Shown: one piece after another, positions 35,791 to 47,131 of the stretch
How positions within the stretch are numbered: position 1 is the first letter of the stretch
Layout: each line of letters opens with the position of its first letter
DNA from: Orobanche coerulescens
Lineage: Eukaryota > Streptophyta > Magnoliopsida > Lamiales > Orobanchaceae
NCBI GenBank assembly: GCA_033398695.1
Contig: CM065805.1
Coordinates: 77,428,262-77,492,261, forward strand
Length of the DNA: 64,000 nucleotides
Direction: 5' to 3'
Program-made: the position numbers and the translations under genes
Notes under the pieces: model-generated
The model's database searches: none
The model's input: the letters and a program-made list of their open reading frames with translations, nothing else
What the model was told of the DNA's origin: nothing

Positions 35791-37968
35791 GTTGCAGGTT
35801 TGTGTGTGTTGAGTGTGGTGTGTATATATAAAACAGGCGTGTGTGTGTGTGAGTTTCAGTATGTGTGTATGTATATATATAGTCATGGTTGCGTGTACGT
35901 GTTCGTGTTGAGATTATGGACGGGGAGAACATTAGGCATAGACGAAGGTTTGATAATTTGGTCTTCGAGCGGTTGAGTGTATTTGGACCTATAGAATGAG
36001 CCGGAGTTCGGAGTGGAATTTGTGTTCGGAGCAATAATCGAGTTGTGGATTCGGGATAATTATCGTTGGTCGTTTGATCCGATCAATTAATTAAGGGGCA
36101 CAATTGAGGTAATATATTAGCCGACTAATTACCTCGAGATTATAAAATATTAAATTGGACTCTTATATTAAGTTGTCTTTTATGTATTTATATTTAAGGT
36201 TTGGATTCCAATGGATCGATAGGGTGAGCCGTATTCGTCGGGACTTTCGGCATCAATTATCGAGGCAAGTTATTACTTGCACAGTTTATAATATTTAATG
36301 AATGGTTTCAGTTTCATTCATTTATAATTCTTATAGCAATGATTATAATTGTGAACACTGGAGATGTGGGATTGTACGTTGTTTTTTCCGATTTTTGGGA
36401 ATTAAATCATAATGTATATGATTTACTTTTGTTATTGGTATACTTGGGTATCGAGGATACATTATGATAAAGGCGGGGATATGAGTTCTCTATAGTCCGT
36501 GATATTTTGGATCGTCGTATATGGAGGATAATCGTCAGTGATGGTTTTTGACATCGAGATTGCTCTCGAAGGACTCGGAACAAATACTCTAATCATTTTT
36601 GTCATTTTGTGTCGATCATATTGTCATGCATTTGTGCATTGTTGTTGTCGTGCATTGTGTACTGTTGCATTTTGCAGTTGTGCATTGTTGTCGTATGTCC
36701 ACCACGGGTTGGTCTGACGGGATCATCGTGGGATCTATGCTAGCGTGTGCTGGATCATTGGACGGGTTTATCCACCTCGTGTTGGACCGACGGGATCATC
36801 GGGGGATCTATGCAGTGAACGCTGGATCATCGGATTACCCATGTGTTGTTGTGCATTTGTATATTATGGATTTGCCATAAGTATACGTTGTTATTGTTGT
36901 GAGCATATTGACGTTGTCATGTGCATATGTATATTATGGATTTGCCATAAGTATACGTTGTTGTTATTATTGTGAGCATATTGACGTTGTCATATGAGTA
37001 TGCATTTGTAGGTCTTGTGTTAGGACCATGTCCGTATGTTGAGTTGATCTGATCTCGGATTAGACCGACATGATTGTCGTGGTATTGTGCATCTCGAGGT
37101 ATGTTCCGTATTTCCTTTGGTATTCGTCTTTTGATGGACAATCGATTATCGTATTGGGGATTCATTGATGTTACTCGATGGACTGAATTGGCCAGAGTTG
37201 GTATAACTTCCGTATTGCGAGTTATGATGATGTTTTGAGAATTTCGGGTAGTGTTTGAGGTACCGTATGGATATTATGTTTGGGTTTATTGATTAATCGA
37301 AATTACGAGATGTACATGATGATAATGGTTATTCTGATGAGAATTATTCAAGTAAGTAAAGTTACAACAGTAAGATTACATTGGTAGTATTCTTAGTGTA
37401 TTTCATTGGTACGTAATTGTTAATGTGATGTAATGGTTATCATTGTTGGATATTATGGCTGACCCCGTCGTGGGATTTATTTTTAGGATATTGAACTTCG
37501 AGCTTGTAGCGGTCGTGAAGAGATGAGCTTCCCGGAGGATACTGGCTAGGACATGTATTCGTGCATTGAGTTTCCTGATCAGTTATTGTATTCCGCTGCT
37601 AGAGTATTTGTTAATCATTTGTCTTTTCCGCTGCGTGAGTATTTTTATTGCCCTTTTGGTATCTAGTAACTTAGGTTACTTTGGCAATCGTTTTCTAAAC
37701 TATTTTGTCGGTACGTGTAAGCGATAGCTTAACGTATGTTTTCAAACTGTGGAGTCTTGGCATTTCGGGCCTTGTGATTTCAAATGAGATTTTACGACGG
37801 TTTGGATAAATGGATTTTATAAGTCTTTGGGAAATTTTAAAAGGATAGTACCGTCGTTAGCCTCTGGGCATTTTTTTAAATGTTTGCGAAAATTTCCTTC
37901 AGCCTTGTGGGTTCCATCTCGGGGCCCACGACGCTGTAATATTCCCGGATGGCTCTGGGGGTGTTACA
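34377..37968 (+). repeat. LARD2 3' LTR
   Basis: Pairs with 28584-32239. It retains the intact TG start. A region at 35115-35190 differs from the 5' LTR in clustered changes at CAG/CTG words. Ends GTGTTACA at 37968, followed by GTACC. Confidence 0.92.
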
Positions 37969-40920
37969 GTACCGTGAATCAGGATCTGGAGCAAAGTAGG
38001 AAGCTTGGAGCTGGGGAAGTGATGATTACTATCGGAACTGGGAATAGTGTCGAGGCAACTGACATATGATCACTTCTTTTGGGTTTAGAATCCAGCTTTG
38101 TTTTTACTTTAGAAGATGTACTTGTTTTGCCCAGGGGGCATAAAAATATTGTATCCATTCCGGTCATTGATCGGAAAGGCTTTTCATTTTCCATTGGTGA
38201 TGGATCCTGCAAAATTTATTTTAGAAATAAACTAGTGGGCACTGCTACATTGTTAAATGGACTGTATCATCTAAACCTTAGTAACAAAGTCCTTGTGAAT
38301 ACTATGACTAGGAAGCGTGGTAGGGATGAAACTAATCAAGTTTTGAAATAGCATCTAAGACTTGGTCATGTTGGTCAGACCAAGGTTTAAAAAATGGAAA
38401 AAGATGGAATTATGGGTCCTTTGGGATCGGATCCCTTTCCTACTTGTGAATCTTGCGTTAAAGGCAAAATGACTAAGTCCCCCTTCACAAGAACTTTGAA
38501 AGAGCCGCTGATAAACTAGGATTAATCCATACCAATGTATGTGGTGCTTTGGAAGCAGCACGTGACGGATATCAGTACTTCATTATGTTTACAGATGATC
38601 ATACTAGGTATGGTTACGTATACTTAATGAAACATAAATCCGAGGCCTTTGACAAATTCAGGAATTTAAGGCCCTAGTCGAAAAACAAACTAGTAATCAT
38701 ACCAAAGCACTTCGGTCGGACCGAGGTGGCGAGTATATGAGTGCGGATTTTGATGAGTTCCTAAAAGAACATGGAATATTATTACAACTAACACCTCCAG
38801 GTACTCCTCAGTTAAATGGTGTGTCAGAAAGAAGGAACCAGACCTTGTTGAATATGGTCCATTTTATGCTGGGCTATACTGACTTACCGATTTATCTCTG
38901 GGGGTATGCACTCCTGACTACTGCTTATATCTTGAATAGATGTCCTTCCAAATCCGTTTCTAAAACTCCACATCAGATGTGGGAGGGCAGGAAACCAAGT
39001 CTTAATCACACTAGGATTTGTGGAAGTCCCGCCTATGTCAAGAAGACTAAGGTGGACAAGTTGGAAGTGAGGTCCGTGCAGGGACGTTTCATTGGATTCC
39101 CATCTGGGATGATGGGTTATCTATTCTACATGCCCGAAGATCGAAAGATCATTGTTGCTTTTCAAGCACACTTCCTGGAAGATGAGTTCATTTAGGAAGG
39201 CGGAGCAGGTAGAAGTATTTCTTTGGAAGAAAACAATAAAACTCTCAGGAGACACCCGTGCAAGAAATTGGAACTGAACCTTCTGAAACACAAGTACAAC
39301 CACCTTGTAAGTATAGTAGGGTGTCTCATTTACCTGAGAGGTATGGCCTTGTGCACCTGTAGGAGCTGGGTCTCCATGAGGTTCCAGGTGATAGCCAAGA
39401 GACCGACCCAATGACCTATGACCAAGCGATGGTGGATGTAGACTCCGCGAAATGGCGTGAAGCTGTGGAAACTGAGATAGACTCGATGCATGTCAATCAG
39501 GTCTAGACTCTAGTAGACCGCCCTGAGGGCATAATGCCTATTGGGAACAAGTGGATCTACAAGAGAAAGACTGATGGGGATGGCAAGGTTGACGCCTATA
39601 AGGCCAGTCGCCCGTAGCCATGATCAAGTCTATTCGCATGATGCTTGCTATAGCTGCCTACCACAATTATGAGATATGGCAAATAGATGTAAAGACGGCT
39701 TTCCTTAATGGATTCCTCGAGGAGGAAATCTATATGGAGCAGCATAAAGGCTTTGTGTCCGAGGTCGATATTCAGAAAGTGTGCAAGCTTCAGCGTTCCA
39801 TTTATGGACTGAATCGAGCTTCGCATAGTTGGAACCTTCGTTTTGACGAGGCAGACAAAGAGTTTGACTTCGTGCAAAATGAAGAGGAACCTTGTGTATA
39901 CAAGAGGGTTAGTGGGAGAAAGATCGCATTCTTTGTACTATATGTAGATGACATTCTACTAATAGGAAATGATGTGGGAATGCTCAGTTCTATGAAAGCT
40001 TGGCTCTCGAGTAATTTCTCCATGAAAGACTTAGGAGAAGCTACCTATATTCTTCGTATTCGGCTCTACCGGGATAGAGCAAAGAGAATGATAGGTCTTT
40101 CCCAAGCCCTCTATATAGATAAAATCTTAAAGCGATTTAAGATGGATGATTCTAAAAGAGGGTTCCTACGACATGGAATAAAACTCTCCTAGAATATGTG
40201 TCCTCAATGTGAGGAACAACGAAAGGAAATGAGAAATATACCATATGCTTCGCCGTGGGTAGCCTTATGTATGCTATGTTGTGTAAAAGACCTGACATTG
40301 CGCATGCTGTGAGCGTGGTAAGTAGGTTTCAGGCAAAACTAGGTAGGGAACATTAGACTGCCGTAAAGAACGTTCTCAAGTACTTAAGAATAACAAGAGA
40401 TATGGTTCTTATGTATGGCGGTGGAGAACTTGATGTGATGGGCTTTACCGATTCAGACATCCAAGGACAGAAAGACAATTCGATGTCTACTTCTGGCTAT
40501 ATATTTACCCTTAATGGAGGAGCAGTATCTTGGCGTAGCGTCAAGTAAAGCGCGACTGCTGATTCCACCTGTCAGGCTGAGTATCAAGCAGCCTCGGAGG
40601 CTTCCAAAGAAGGGTTCTGGATTAAGAAGTTTCTGGGAGAACTTCAGCTGATACCATGTGCTGAGCTGCCTGTTTTGCTGTACTGCGACAATGACGGAGC
40701 TGTAGTGCAGGCCAAGGAGCCGAGGTTTCACAACAGTACCAAACACATTGAGAGGAAGTATCATCTCGTAAGAGAATTTGTTCACAAGGGATACATTGTG
40801 CTGCATAGATTAGACTCGGCCGACAATGTCGCTAATCCACTGACCAAGCCACTTTCTCAGACTAGCTTGGAGCGTCATCTGGAGAACATGGGTATTAGAT
40901 ACTATAGTGTGTGGCATTGA
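37969..40920 (+). pseudogene. Copia C pol: rest of protease, integrase, reverse transcriptase, RNase H
   Basis: The frame resumes in the duplicated GTACC with NQDLEQSRKLGAGEV. GAG-pre-integrase: HLRLGHVG ... CESCVKGKMTKSPF at about 38351-38470. Integrase: SDRGGEY near 38717 and LNGVSERRNQ near 38810 (catalytic Asp and Glu). The RT frame is readable at 39620-40192 with LNGFLEEEIYM and YVDD at 39941-39952. RNase H: STSGYIFTLNGGAVSW, STCQAEYQAASEA and LYCDNDGAV, ending at TGA 40918-40920 after YYSVWH. Many stops and small indels (for example TGA near 38067, TAG at 38349, shifts near 38670, 39200-39620 and 40190) make it non-functional. Confidence 0.88.
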
Positions 40921-40935
40921 GTGCAAGTGGGAGAT
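40921..40935 (+). other. Polypurine tract of copia C
   Basis: GTGCAAGTGGGAGATTA directly before the LTR start; AGTGGGAG is the purine core. Copy D has the same block as AAGTGGGAGGT next to its LTR (57004-57014, complement). Confidence 0.75.
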
Positions 40936-43035
40936 TATTAGGAGTATGCCCTCGAATGCCACCTAGAGGATGTTGAGTGAGGGCATTGTACCTGTTATTA
41001 TGTAAATCATTATCATAAGGCAATTGTTTGTTTCTTTATTTACTGGCAGTTACTGGCATTCCTGACTCGTAAATATATATATAGAAACTACTTCATGTAT
41101 TTGAGAGCAAAACATTCCACGCCTTATTGGATAAGGTGATCGGCACTTGAAAGGTTTATATCTCAAATACATAATCGTTCGCAGGTCGATGAAACTTGAC
41201 TGGGCGTTAAGTTTATGTGAAAACTTGTATGACGTGTTTTTTGACGTGCAGAGTGCATGTCGAACACTAATGGTTAGTGGGAGCACACGTTATAGGTATG
41301 CTAATTGGATTAGTATACTAGAACCGACTCACCCTTGATTCGTCACATGGATTTCACTCCGGGACAGTCAATGACGGAATCGAAAGGTTGTGATAGGTAT
41401 TCGTGAACCTTTGACTTGAGGATTTGGTAGGGATGTGCTTGTGACGTTAAGATTTTCATTAGATTAGTGCAACTCGGAAAATCGGAAGATGGGGGTCAAC
41501 CTCGACATGCGTCTTGACGGGCAAGTAGCAGGTCCTACTGAATACCAAGATAGAATTCTTTCTCCTGTTAGTGAACGGGTTATATGTCATATGCGGTTAT
41601 TGGTAGATGAGATCATAAGTCTTTAGCCAAAGCATTGGAGCTAGTTGTATTGGATACACGAGAGCTCGATGATCTCGATTTGCATTAACTCATGCATGAC
41701 GTCAAGTACAGATAGGGTTTGACTGACCGTGATCCTATAACTTGATCGGGACATTTGAAATAAGGGTTTATACGTATACTGGTATTCACGACATAATGGT
41801 TCTTGAATGATCCCAATCATTCGTTCTCAGTTGTCGTACAGTGTAGGCCGTCAGGCTGGCTAGGTGGTGCTACTACTCTTTGGTTCCTCCCATTGCCAAC
41901 TGAAACGGACCTACCGAGTCGCGCAATAGGATTGACGACGAAATGAATCGAGCTTATTCTCTCTTTATAAATATTAGATATTGGATATCTAATTTATTGG
42001 ACATTGGATGTCTAATTAATTTTGGGACATTGGATGTCTAAATTAATTTACGGCCTAATGAATTAAATAAATTACTGGGTGATTAATTTATATCATAGAT
42101 ATAATTATTTCTTGGAGAAATTAATTATATTATTTTGTATTTGATGTGATTAATTAATTGGATTAATTAATTGATATAAATACATCGAAACGGATTGGAG
42201 TTTATCTGTTTGGACTCACGGGAGTCCGAAACGAACCAAACTCATCCCGGTTCTTCTAGATGGACACCCCTGTTCCACCAACCTTCCTCTTAGTCTTTGT
42301 CTCCATTTTATAAATGGAAGACCAAATACTTAAGAGATATGGTATCTCTTATAATAATATGAAATGTGGTTTTGGTGGTTGAATGTGTATAAAGAAGTGA
42401 AGACTTCATCACCCTCCCTTACACTTTGAGCCTCACGGTTTTGAGAGATAGAGAGAGAAGAATTGTCTTCATCATCTTCACACATATAGCTTGAGTTTTC
42501 CTTGGAGGAAAAATAGAGAAATATAGAGAGATATAGATTAAAACACTTAGAGTGTAATAATCTTAATATACAAACTTCTACAACCTTACTCTAGCCGTAT
42601 CCTTGGAGGATAGCAAGGCGTTGTCATTCCGATCGTTTCTCCGACTAGATAAAGATTAAAACACATAGAGTGTAATAATCTTAATATACAAGCTTCTACA
42701 ACCTTGCTCTATCCGTATCCCTGGAGGATAGCAAGGCGTTGTCATTCCGATCGTTTCTCCGGCGCGTGGCAAGTAGAGACGCGGTGATTTCGGCGTTAGA
42801 TCATCCAAGAGCTTGGAGTGGATTGGATTCGTGGAAAGAATTTAAAGCTTGGGGAATCATCTTCAAGGAGTACACCATTTAATCAACGGACTACGAGGGT
42901 ATAATTTCTAGTCTTCCTTGTTTTCGTTTTATATTTGTATATACGTAGCTTGATCGATCCTCGTAGGGATTGATCGAATTAATTTTCATTTTACTGCTTC
43001 TGTTGGGCCTTCGTCATAGGAACCGAATCCCAACA
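40936..43035 (+). repeat. 3' LTR of copia C
   Basis: 2100 bp, starts TATTAGGAGTATGCCC (TG to TA at the end) and ends CCAACA. It has the 118-bp duplication at 42531-42765. It is intact where the 5' LTR is truncated, and is followed immediately by SIRE A sequence. Confidence 0.85.
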
Positions 43036-43829
43036 TCTACCGCCTTGCAAGTTGCCATGCTGAGGTGTATGACGAATAGATTGTTGAAGAATTCTACTTG
43101 GACGCATCCATTGTTTACGCATCTAAAATAAAAGGAGGTGATGTATCTGAAATATATTCAAGTCTTTGTGAACAGAGAGTTGCTGGAAAATCTTTAGAGG
43201 CTACCATCGGATGGCCTGAGAATGGAAGAACTGGTGACCTTTGGGTCGGAGGAGATGCTGACGGCCTACTAGAGGCTGTTCACCGGATATGAGGATGCCC
43301 ATAATGTTCATCCTTCATGTCACAAGAAGAAATTCTGCCTACCTTATGTCTATATGCATGACTTTTGTTGCCGGGTTGTTGAGAACCGGACAGGAGCATT
43401 GAAAATGTGCACAAACCTTCGCTTCCGGATGATGGTCGCCATCATTTCAAGAGAAAATATCAACTGGTGCCAGATTCTGTTGAAAAGGATATAGGAGGAG
43501 GCCGCCAAACCTGAGTCTGCTAAGAAGTCATTTGGCCTCATTCTCAACTATATACTTACTAGTTGTGGAGTGAAGAAATCCAAACATGCCAAGAAAATTG
43601 GCCCCGGGAAGTTCATAGGAGGGATGACTTCCACTGTGTTCAAGAAGTCGCCTGTGATCGCCAAAAGGCCGAACCCGAAATTCGTGCCTATCTCGACTGA
43701 CCCATGGGATGTCACTGAGAGGATCGCAAGCGAGGAAAAGACAAGTAAGAGGAGTGTCTATGACAGGTAATCACCTCACGTTGTCGAGAAGAAGAAGAAG
43801 AAGAAGAAGAAGAAGAAGAAGAAGAAGAA

Positions 43830-43879
<50 letters not shown>

Positions 43880-44230
43880 CTTCCAAGACTAAGCCTACAG
43901 TAACTGAAGCGGTTACTGTAGTGGCCCCGTCTGTTCCTGTCGCTGATCCTAACCCATAGGGCGCAACCTCTTTGGAAGAAACAGTTGCTGCATAGACATC
44001 AGATCCCGAGCGTATGGCAGCTATGATGGATGATGAACAACTATTTTGCCAAGCTGGAGGCTCTGGCAAATCGGTTGCCCCCTTGGATCCAAAAGCCGCA
44101 ACTCCTGACAGGGTACCCACACCTGTACACGATCCCTCTCTCCACAGGAAACCATCCCCTGTTAGGGATCCCTCTCTGAATAGTAGACCCAACTACTGTT
44201 CGGAGTCCCTCTCCATCAGAAAAAATAAAT
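43036..44230 (+). pseudogene. SIRE A 3' ORF (env-like position), interrupted by stops
   Basis: Continues an ORF whose start is preserved in copy B (63770). Reads YRLASCHAEVYDE, stop, IVEEFYLDASIVYAS, then GWPENGRTGDLWVGGDADGL. The frame shifts near 43290 to HKKKFCLPYVYMHDFCCRVV, SRENINWCQILL and SFGLILNYILTSCGVKK. It ends with a poly-Lys tract (43788-43878) and Pro-rich repeats (HDPSLHRKPSPVRDPSLN). Sireviruses often carry an extra ORF here, sometimes called env-like. I see no signal peptide or membrane segment, so an envelope role is not supported. The core also recalls plant transposon proteins with unknown function. Several stops show it is dead in this copy. Confidence 0.6.
43788..43878 (+). 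repeat. (AAG)n tract encoding poly-lysine
   Basis: About 30 AAG units with one AAT interruption. In the frame of the 3' ORF it encodes a Lys run; other frames give poly-Arg or, on the - strand, poly-Phe. Confidence 0.95.
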
Positions 44231-44678
44231 AATACGCTTCCTCAGGTCCAAATAGAGCAAGCGTATGAACGCTTCAAAATAAGTATTTATCAGTATCGAG
44301 GCAGTGACTCTCTAGTCAACTGGTGGAAAGGAACCGAGAATGATTCTTATAGAAGGCCTTGGAGACATTTTGAGTACAGGAGTTAGCCTGTCTGCATTTT
44401 CGCTTTATCTTGTTTTCTTTAGTAGGCTTATCATCGCAGTAAGTATTTTTTTGTATCTTTACTCTTTCAAGCATTGTAATTTTCCCTGATTATCAATAAA
44501 ATTCATTTCTCTTGAAAGATTACAGCTCGTAATCTAAGCTTACTATTTTACTGTTTGTTTACGAAGCTGTTATAATATTTGAACAAGTATAAACTTGTTA
44601 AGTCTTAAAGTTGTAAGAACTTGTCTGTTAACAGTTCATAGGTTAAGTTGTATTCAACCTAGACCATACTGTAAGATT
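44231..44678 (+). other. SIRE A non-coding spacer before Gypsy insertion
   Basis: The first part reads YERFKISIYQYRGSDSL to a TAG near 44386, the likely end of the 3' ORF. Beyond that it is AT-rich, with AATAAA at 44496 that could be a polyadenylation signal. It continues at 54751. Confidence 0.5.
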
Positions 44679-44683
44679 GTGCC

Positions 44684-47095
44684 TGTAACACCCCAAACTA
44701 GGCGGACATTACAGTGCCGTGGACCCCCGACTGGGACCCACCAGGCGAATGAAAATGAATGAATTACACAGGTAAATGTAGTACCGAACCACATTACAAC
44801 ATCAATTACTCCGATGAGGAGTTTTATACAACACACCCAGGATAAAATAGAATACATGTGTATTTTATATGACGATAAAATACACAACACTGAATGAAAT
44901 GAGCATTCAAACGGAATGTCTGCAGCGGAATAAATAAAGGAAACATAAATGACTGAATAAATGACTGAACAGACTGGGGCCCCCTACTAGTATCACTGGG
45001 ACTCCTCGCCGTCACCGTGCTCTCCCCGTGCCTTAGCCTTGCCATGACACAGCAGCATCCCCAGCGAATCGGTTACAGAACAACAATCCTCAAGGGTTGA
45101 AAATACACAATCATGATATATCTGAAATTATGAATTATCCTGTCGAAACATACGCAATCAAACATGCTATATGAATCGACTAATCAATACGGCTCAAAGG
45201 AATGGCGCCACACTACGTCCGGGATGGAAATGTGTCCGTGCACAAGCCACCAACGAGTATCGATCAAATACACGTGTGGTCTTGTACCTAATCAGTCTCA
45301 CGAAGCCATCAACTCGTGTGCACAGTCCAATGTGAGGCCACCAACCAACACACGACTATAATGTGCCCGACATGAAAATCCTACACATACCAACCGGCAC
45401 GCCAGTATGACCCGGAATGCCACAATATGACAAAAGTGACAATGAAAATGAATAATGACTCACCAAGATTAAATGATGGTGAAATGAATGATAGCTCAAT
45501 GAAGTGATCGGAACCGTCGTTCCTTATGACTGAGGTGATTAATTGACAATGACAAGTTTTGATACGGTTAATACAATGATGAATGAGTTATGATTATGAA
45601 TGAACAACGACAAAAGGAATGAATATCCTTTTAACCGAGTAAGAATTAACTTACACAATACCGATGAAGAATGTCCGTCCACGAACAACGTCCTAAATGA
45701 AAAGTCGGTCGCTCGAACAACCTTGAACAACAATAATTACCAACAACCGATCAATACACGAATCAAATACGATCATAACCGACCCAAACGTCGATACAAC
45801 GATATCCGACTCGAATAAATCGAAACCAACTCCAAGATGAGTATTACAAACCATCAAAACACTTTCAAGGATATCAATAATCCATTAGGAATCCATAATT
45901 CATGATTACAACAACATCAATCGGAAAATCCCCAATTAACCGAAGTCAACCCCAAGGGTTCTTGAAATAATTCCGAAAATAACCATTAAATCCGTAAGAA
46001 TATACTTATCCAAGGTAGATAATCCATATCTAACATATTCCAATGATAATCCAAGCTTACACGAAGAAATCGGAAGGAAAAACCCAAAAATCCGAAATTC
46101 TAGATCCAAGAGATTAATACCTTTGATTCGATGCGATGAAGATGATGAAATGATGATTAATCCGAAAGATGAGCTTGAAGATGATGATTGATGATTACAC
46201 CTCGAAGAATCCTCTCCGAATCGCTCGAAATCGCCCAAAACTACCGAAGGAATGAAATGAGATGAAAAATGACGAACTCTGACTAAACTGTCCAATTTAT
46301 ACTCAGTCCAGGTTAGCGTGCGCTAGCCCTTGTGCATAGCGTGCGCTAACGAGTAATTTGGGTAGTCCAGTACCCACTGTCCGAACACGGTAGCGCGCGC
46401 TACGTACCTCTTTGTAGCGTGCGCTACGGCCATACTACTAGCGTGCGCTAATATCCATTGTTAGCGTGCGCTAGCGAAATATTAGACGCGCCCGATCGAG
46501 TCCGTAAAACTGTCGACCTCGATCGGCCCGATAGCGTGCGCTACAACCATTGTTTAGCGTGCGCTAATATATCGGTTGCGTGACGCTAACAACAATGCAT
46601 AGCGTGCGCTATGAATTAACCGGTGCGATCCGGTAGCCACCGGACTCAACTCGCTCCGTCCCTAGCGCGCTACTCCACACATATAGCGTGCGCTACTACA
46701 ACCCGTTAGCGCGCGCTACTTACCACTCGTAGCGTGCGCTACAAATAATCTCACTGCGATCCGGTACCTTACGGATGCGGCCCAGCAACCTTAGCGTGCG
46801 CTAAAGCGGAGTGGTAGCGTGCGCTACCTATACCCAATTAGCGTCGCTAAAAGGAGTATGTAGCGTGCGCTACTCCTCATGCACACTTCAACGAAAATGA
46901 CAATGATGATAAAAGCGGCACGAAACTCCAATCAGTTAGTGATGAATGACGATTGATACACAATACAATTACTCGAATGATGAATACCATGACTGAATAT
47001 GAGTGACAAATGATCAATAATGAATGAAATTCGAGTATCAATTCTTGAATGATAAATACTGAATGATAATTACTGAATTACAACCGGGTATTACA
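44684..47095 (-). repeat. Gypsy 3' LTR
   Basis: 2412 bp, pairs with 52320-54745. TATA-like TATAAATT (complement of 46294-46302) and palindrome array at 46313-46874. Compared with the other LTR, 46480-46860 has clustered small changes, many replacing CAG or CTG by CG. Confidence 0.92.
46313..46874. promoter_or_regulatory. Array of TAGCGTGCGCTA near-palindromes upstream of TATA (Gypsy 3' LTR)
   Basis: About 17 copies of TAGCGYRCGCTA in about 560 bp, several in the fully palindromic form TAGCGCGCGCTA. In the element's own direction they read TAGCGCACGCTA and lie just upstream of the TATA-like site. The partner array is at 53946-54518. Confidence 0.8.
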
Positions 47096-47097
47096 TA

Positions 47098-47131
47098 CAC
47101 CCCCCCTTAAAAGAGTTTCGTCCCCGAAACT
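47098..47131 (-). other. Gypsy PPT and conserved pre-PPT palindrome
   Basis: On the - strand, AGTTTCGGGGACGAAACT (47131-47114) is followed by TTTTAAGGGGGGG (to about 47100) just before the LTR. The pol stop codon TAG (47131-47129) is the first part of the palindrome. Confidence 0.85.

Larger units (their letters stand above)
28584..37968 (+). mobile_element. LARD2: non-autonomous LTR retrotransposon inserted in copia C protease
   Basis: LTRs 28584-32239 (3656 bp) and 34377-37968 (3592 bp), core 2137 bp. Target duplication GTACC at 28579-28583 and 37969-37973. The 3' LTR starts TGTAATATCC, while the 5' LTR starts TTTAATATCC, a G-to-T change in the terminal dinucleotide. Both end GTGTTACA. PBS at 32245-32256 and PPT at about 34361-34370 set the orientation. 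No coding sequence is recognised in core or LTRs. It shares LTR ends, PBS variant, leader hairpin, pre-PPT palindrome and a duplicated LTR module with LARD1, but most of the LTR is unrelated, so it is a distinct family. Confidence 0.92.
2233..43035 (+). mobile_element. Ty1/copia element C with nested CACTA and LARD2
   Basis: LTR retrotransposon inserted in SIRE A. Order: truncated 5' LTR (2233-4187), PBS (4188), leader (4201-5372 and 27151-27665), gag (27666 onward), protease split at 28583/37969, integrase, RT, RNase H (to 40920), PPT, 3' LTR (40936-43035). The 3' LTR begins TATTAG where copy D has TGTTAG, and ends CCAACA. The sequence right after it (TCTACCG) matches SIRE B at 63927, which fixes the right insertion point. 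About 148 bp at the start of the 5' LTR is missing, together with the left flank. Lineage is uncertain; Angela- or Bianca-like is my guess from the protease and RNase H style. Confidence 0.8.

Noticed and set aside
43709..43903. Poly-Arg open frame, and a poly-Phe frame on the opposite strand
   Set aside because: Both are shadows of the AAG tract; the frame continuous with the SIRE 3' ORF gives Lys.
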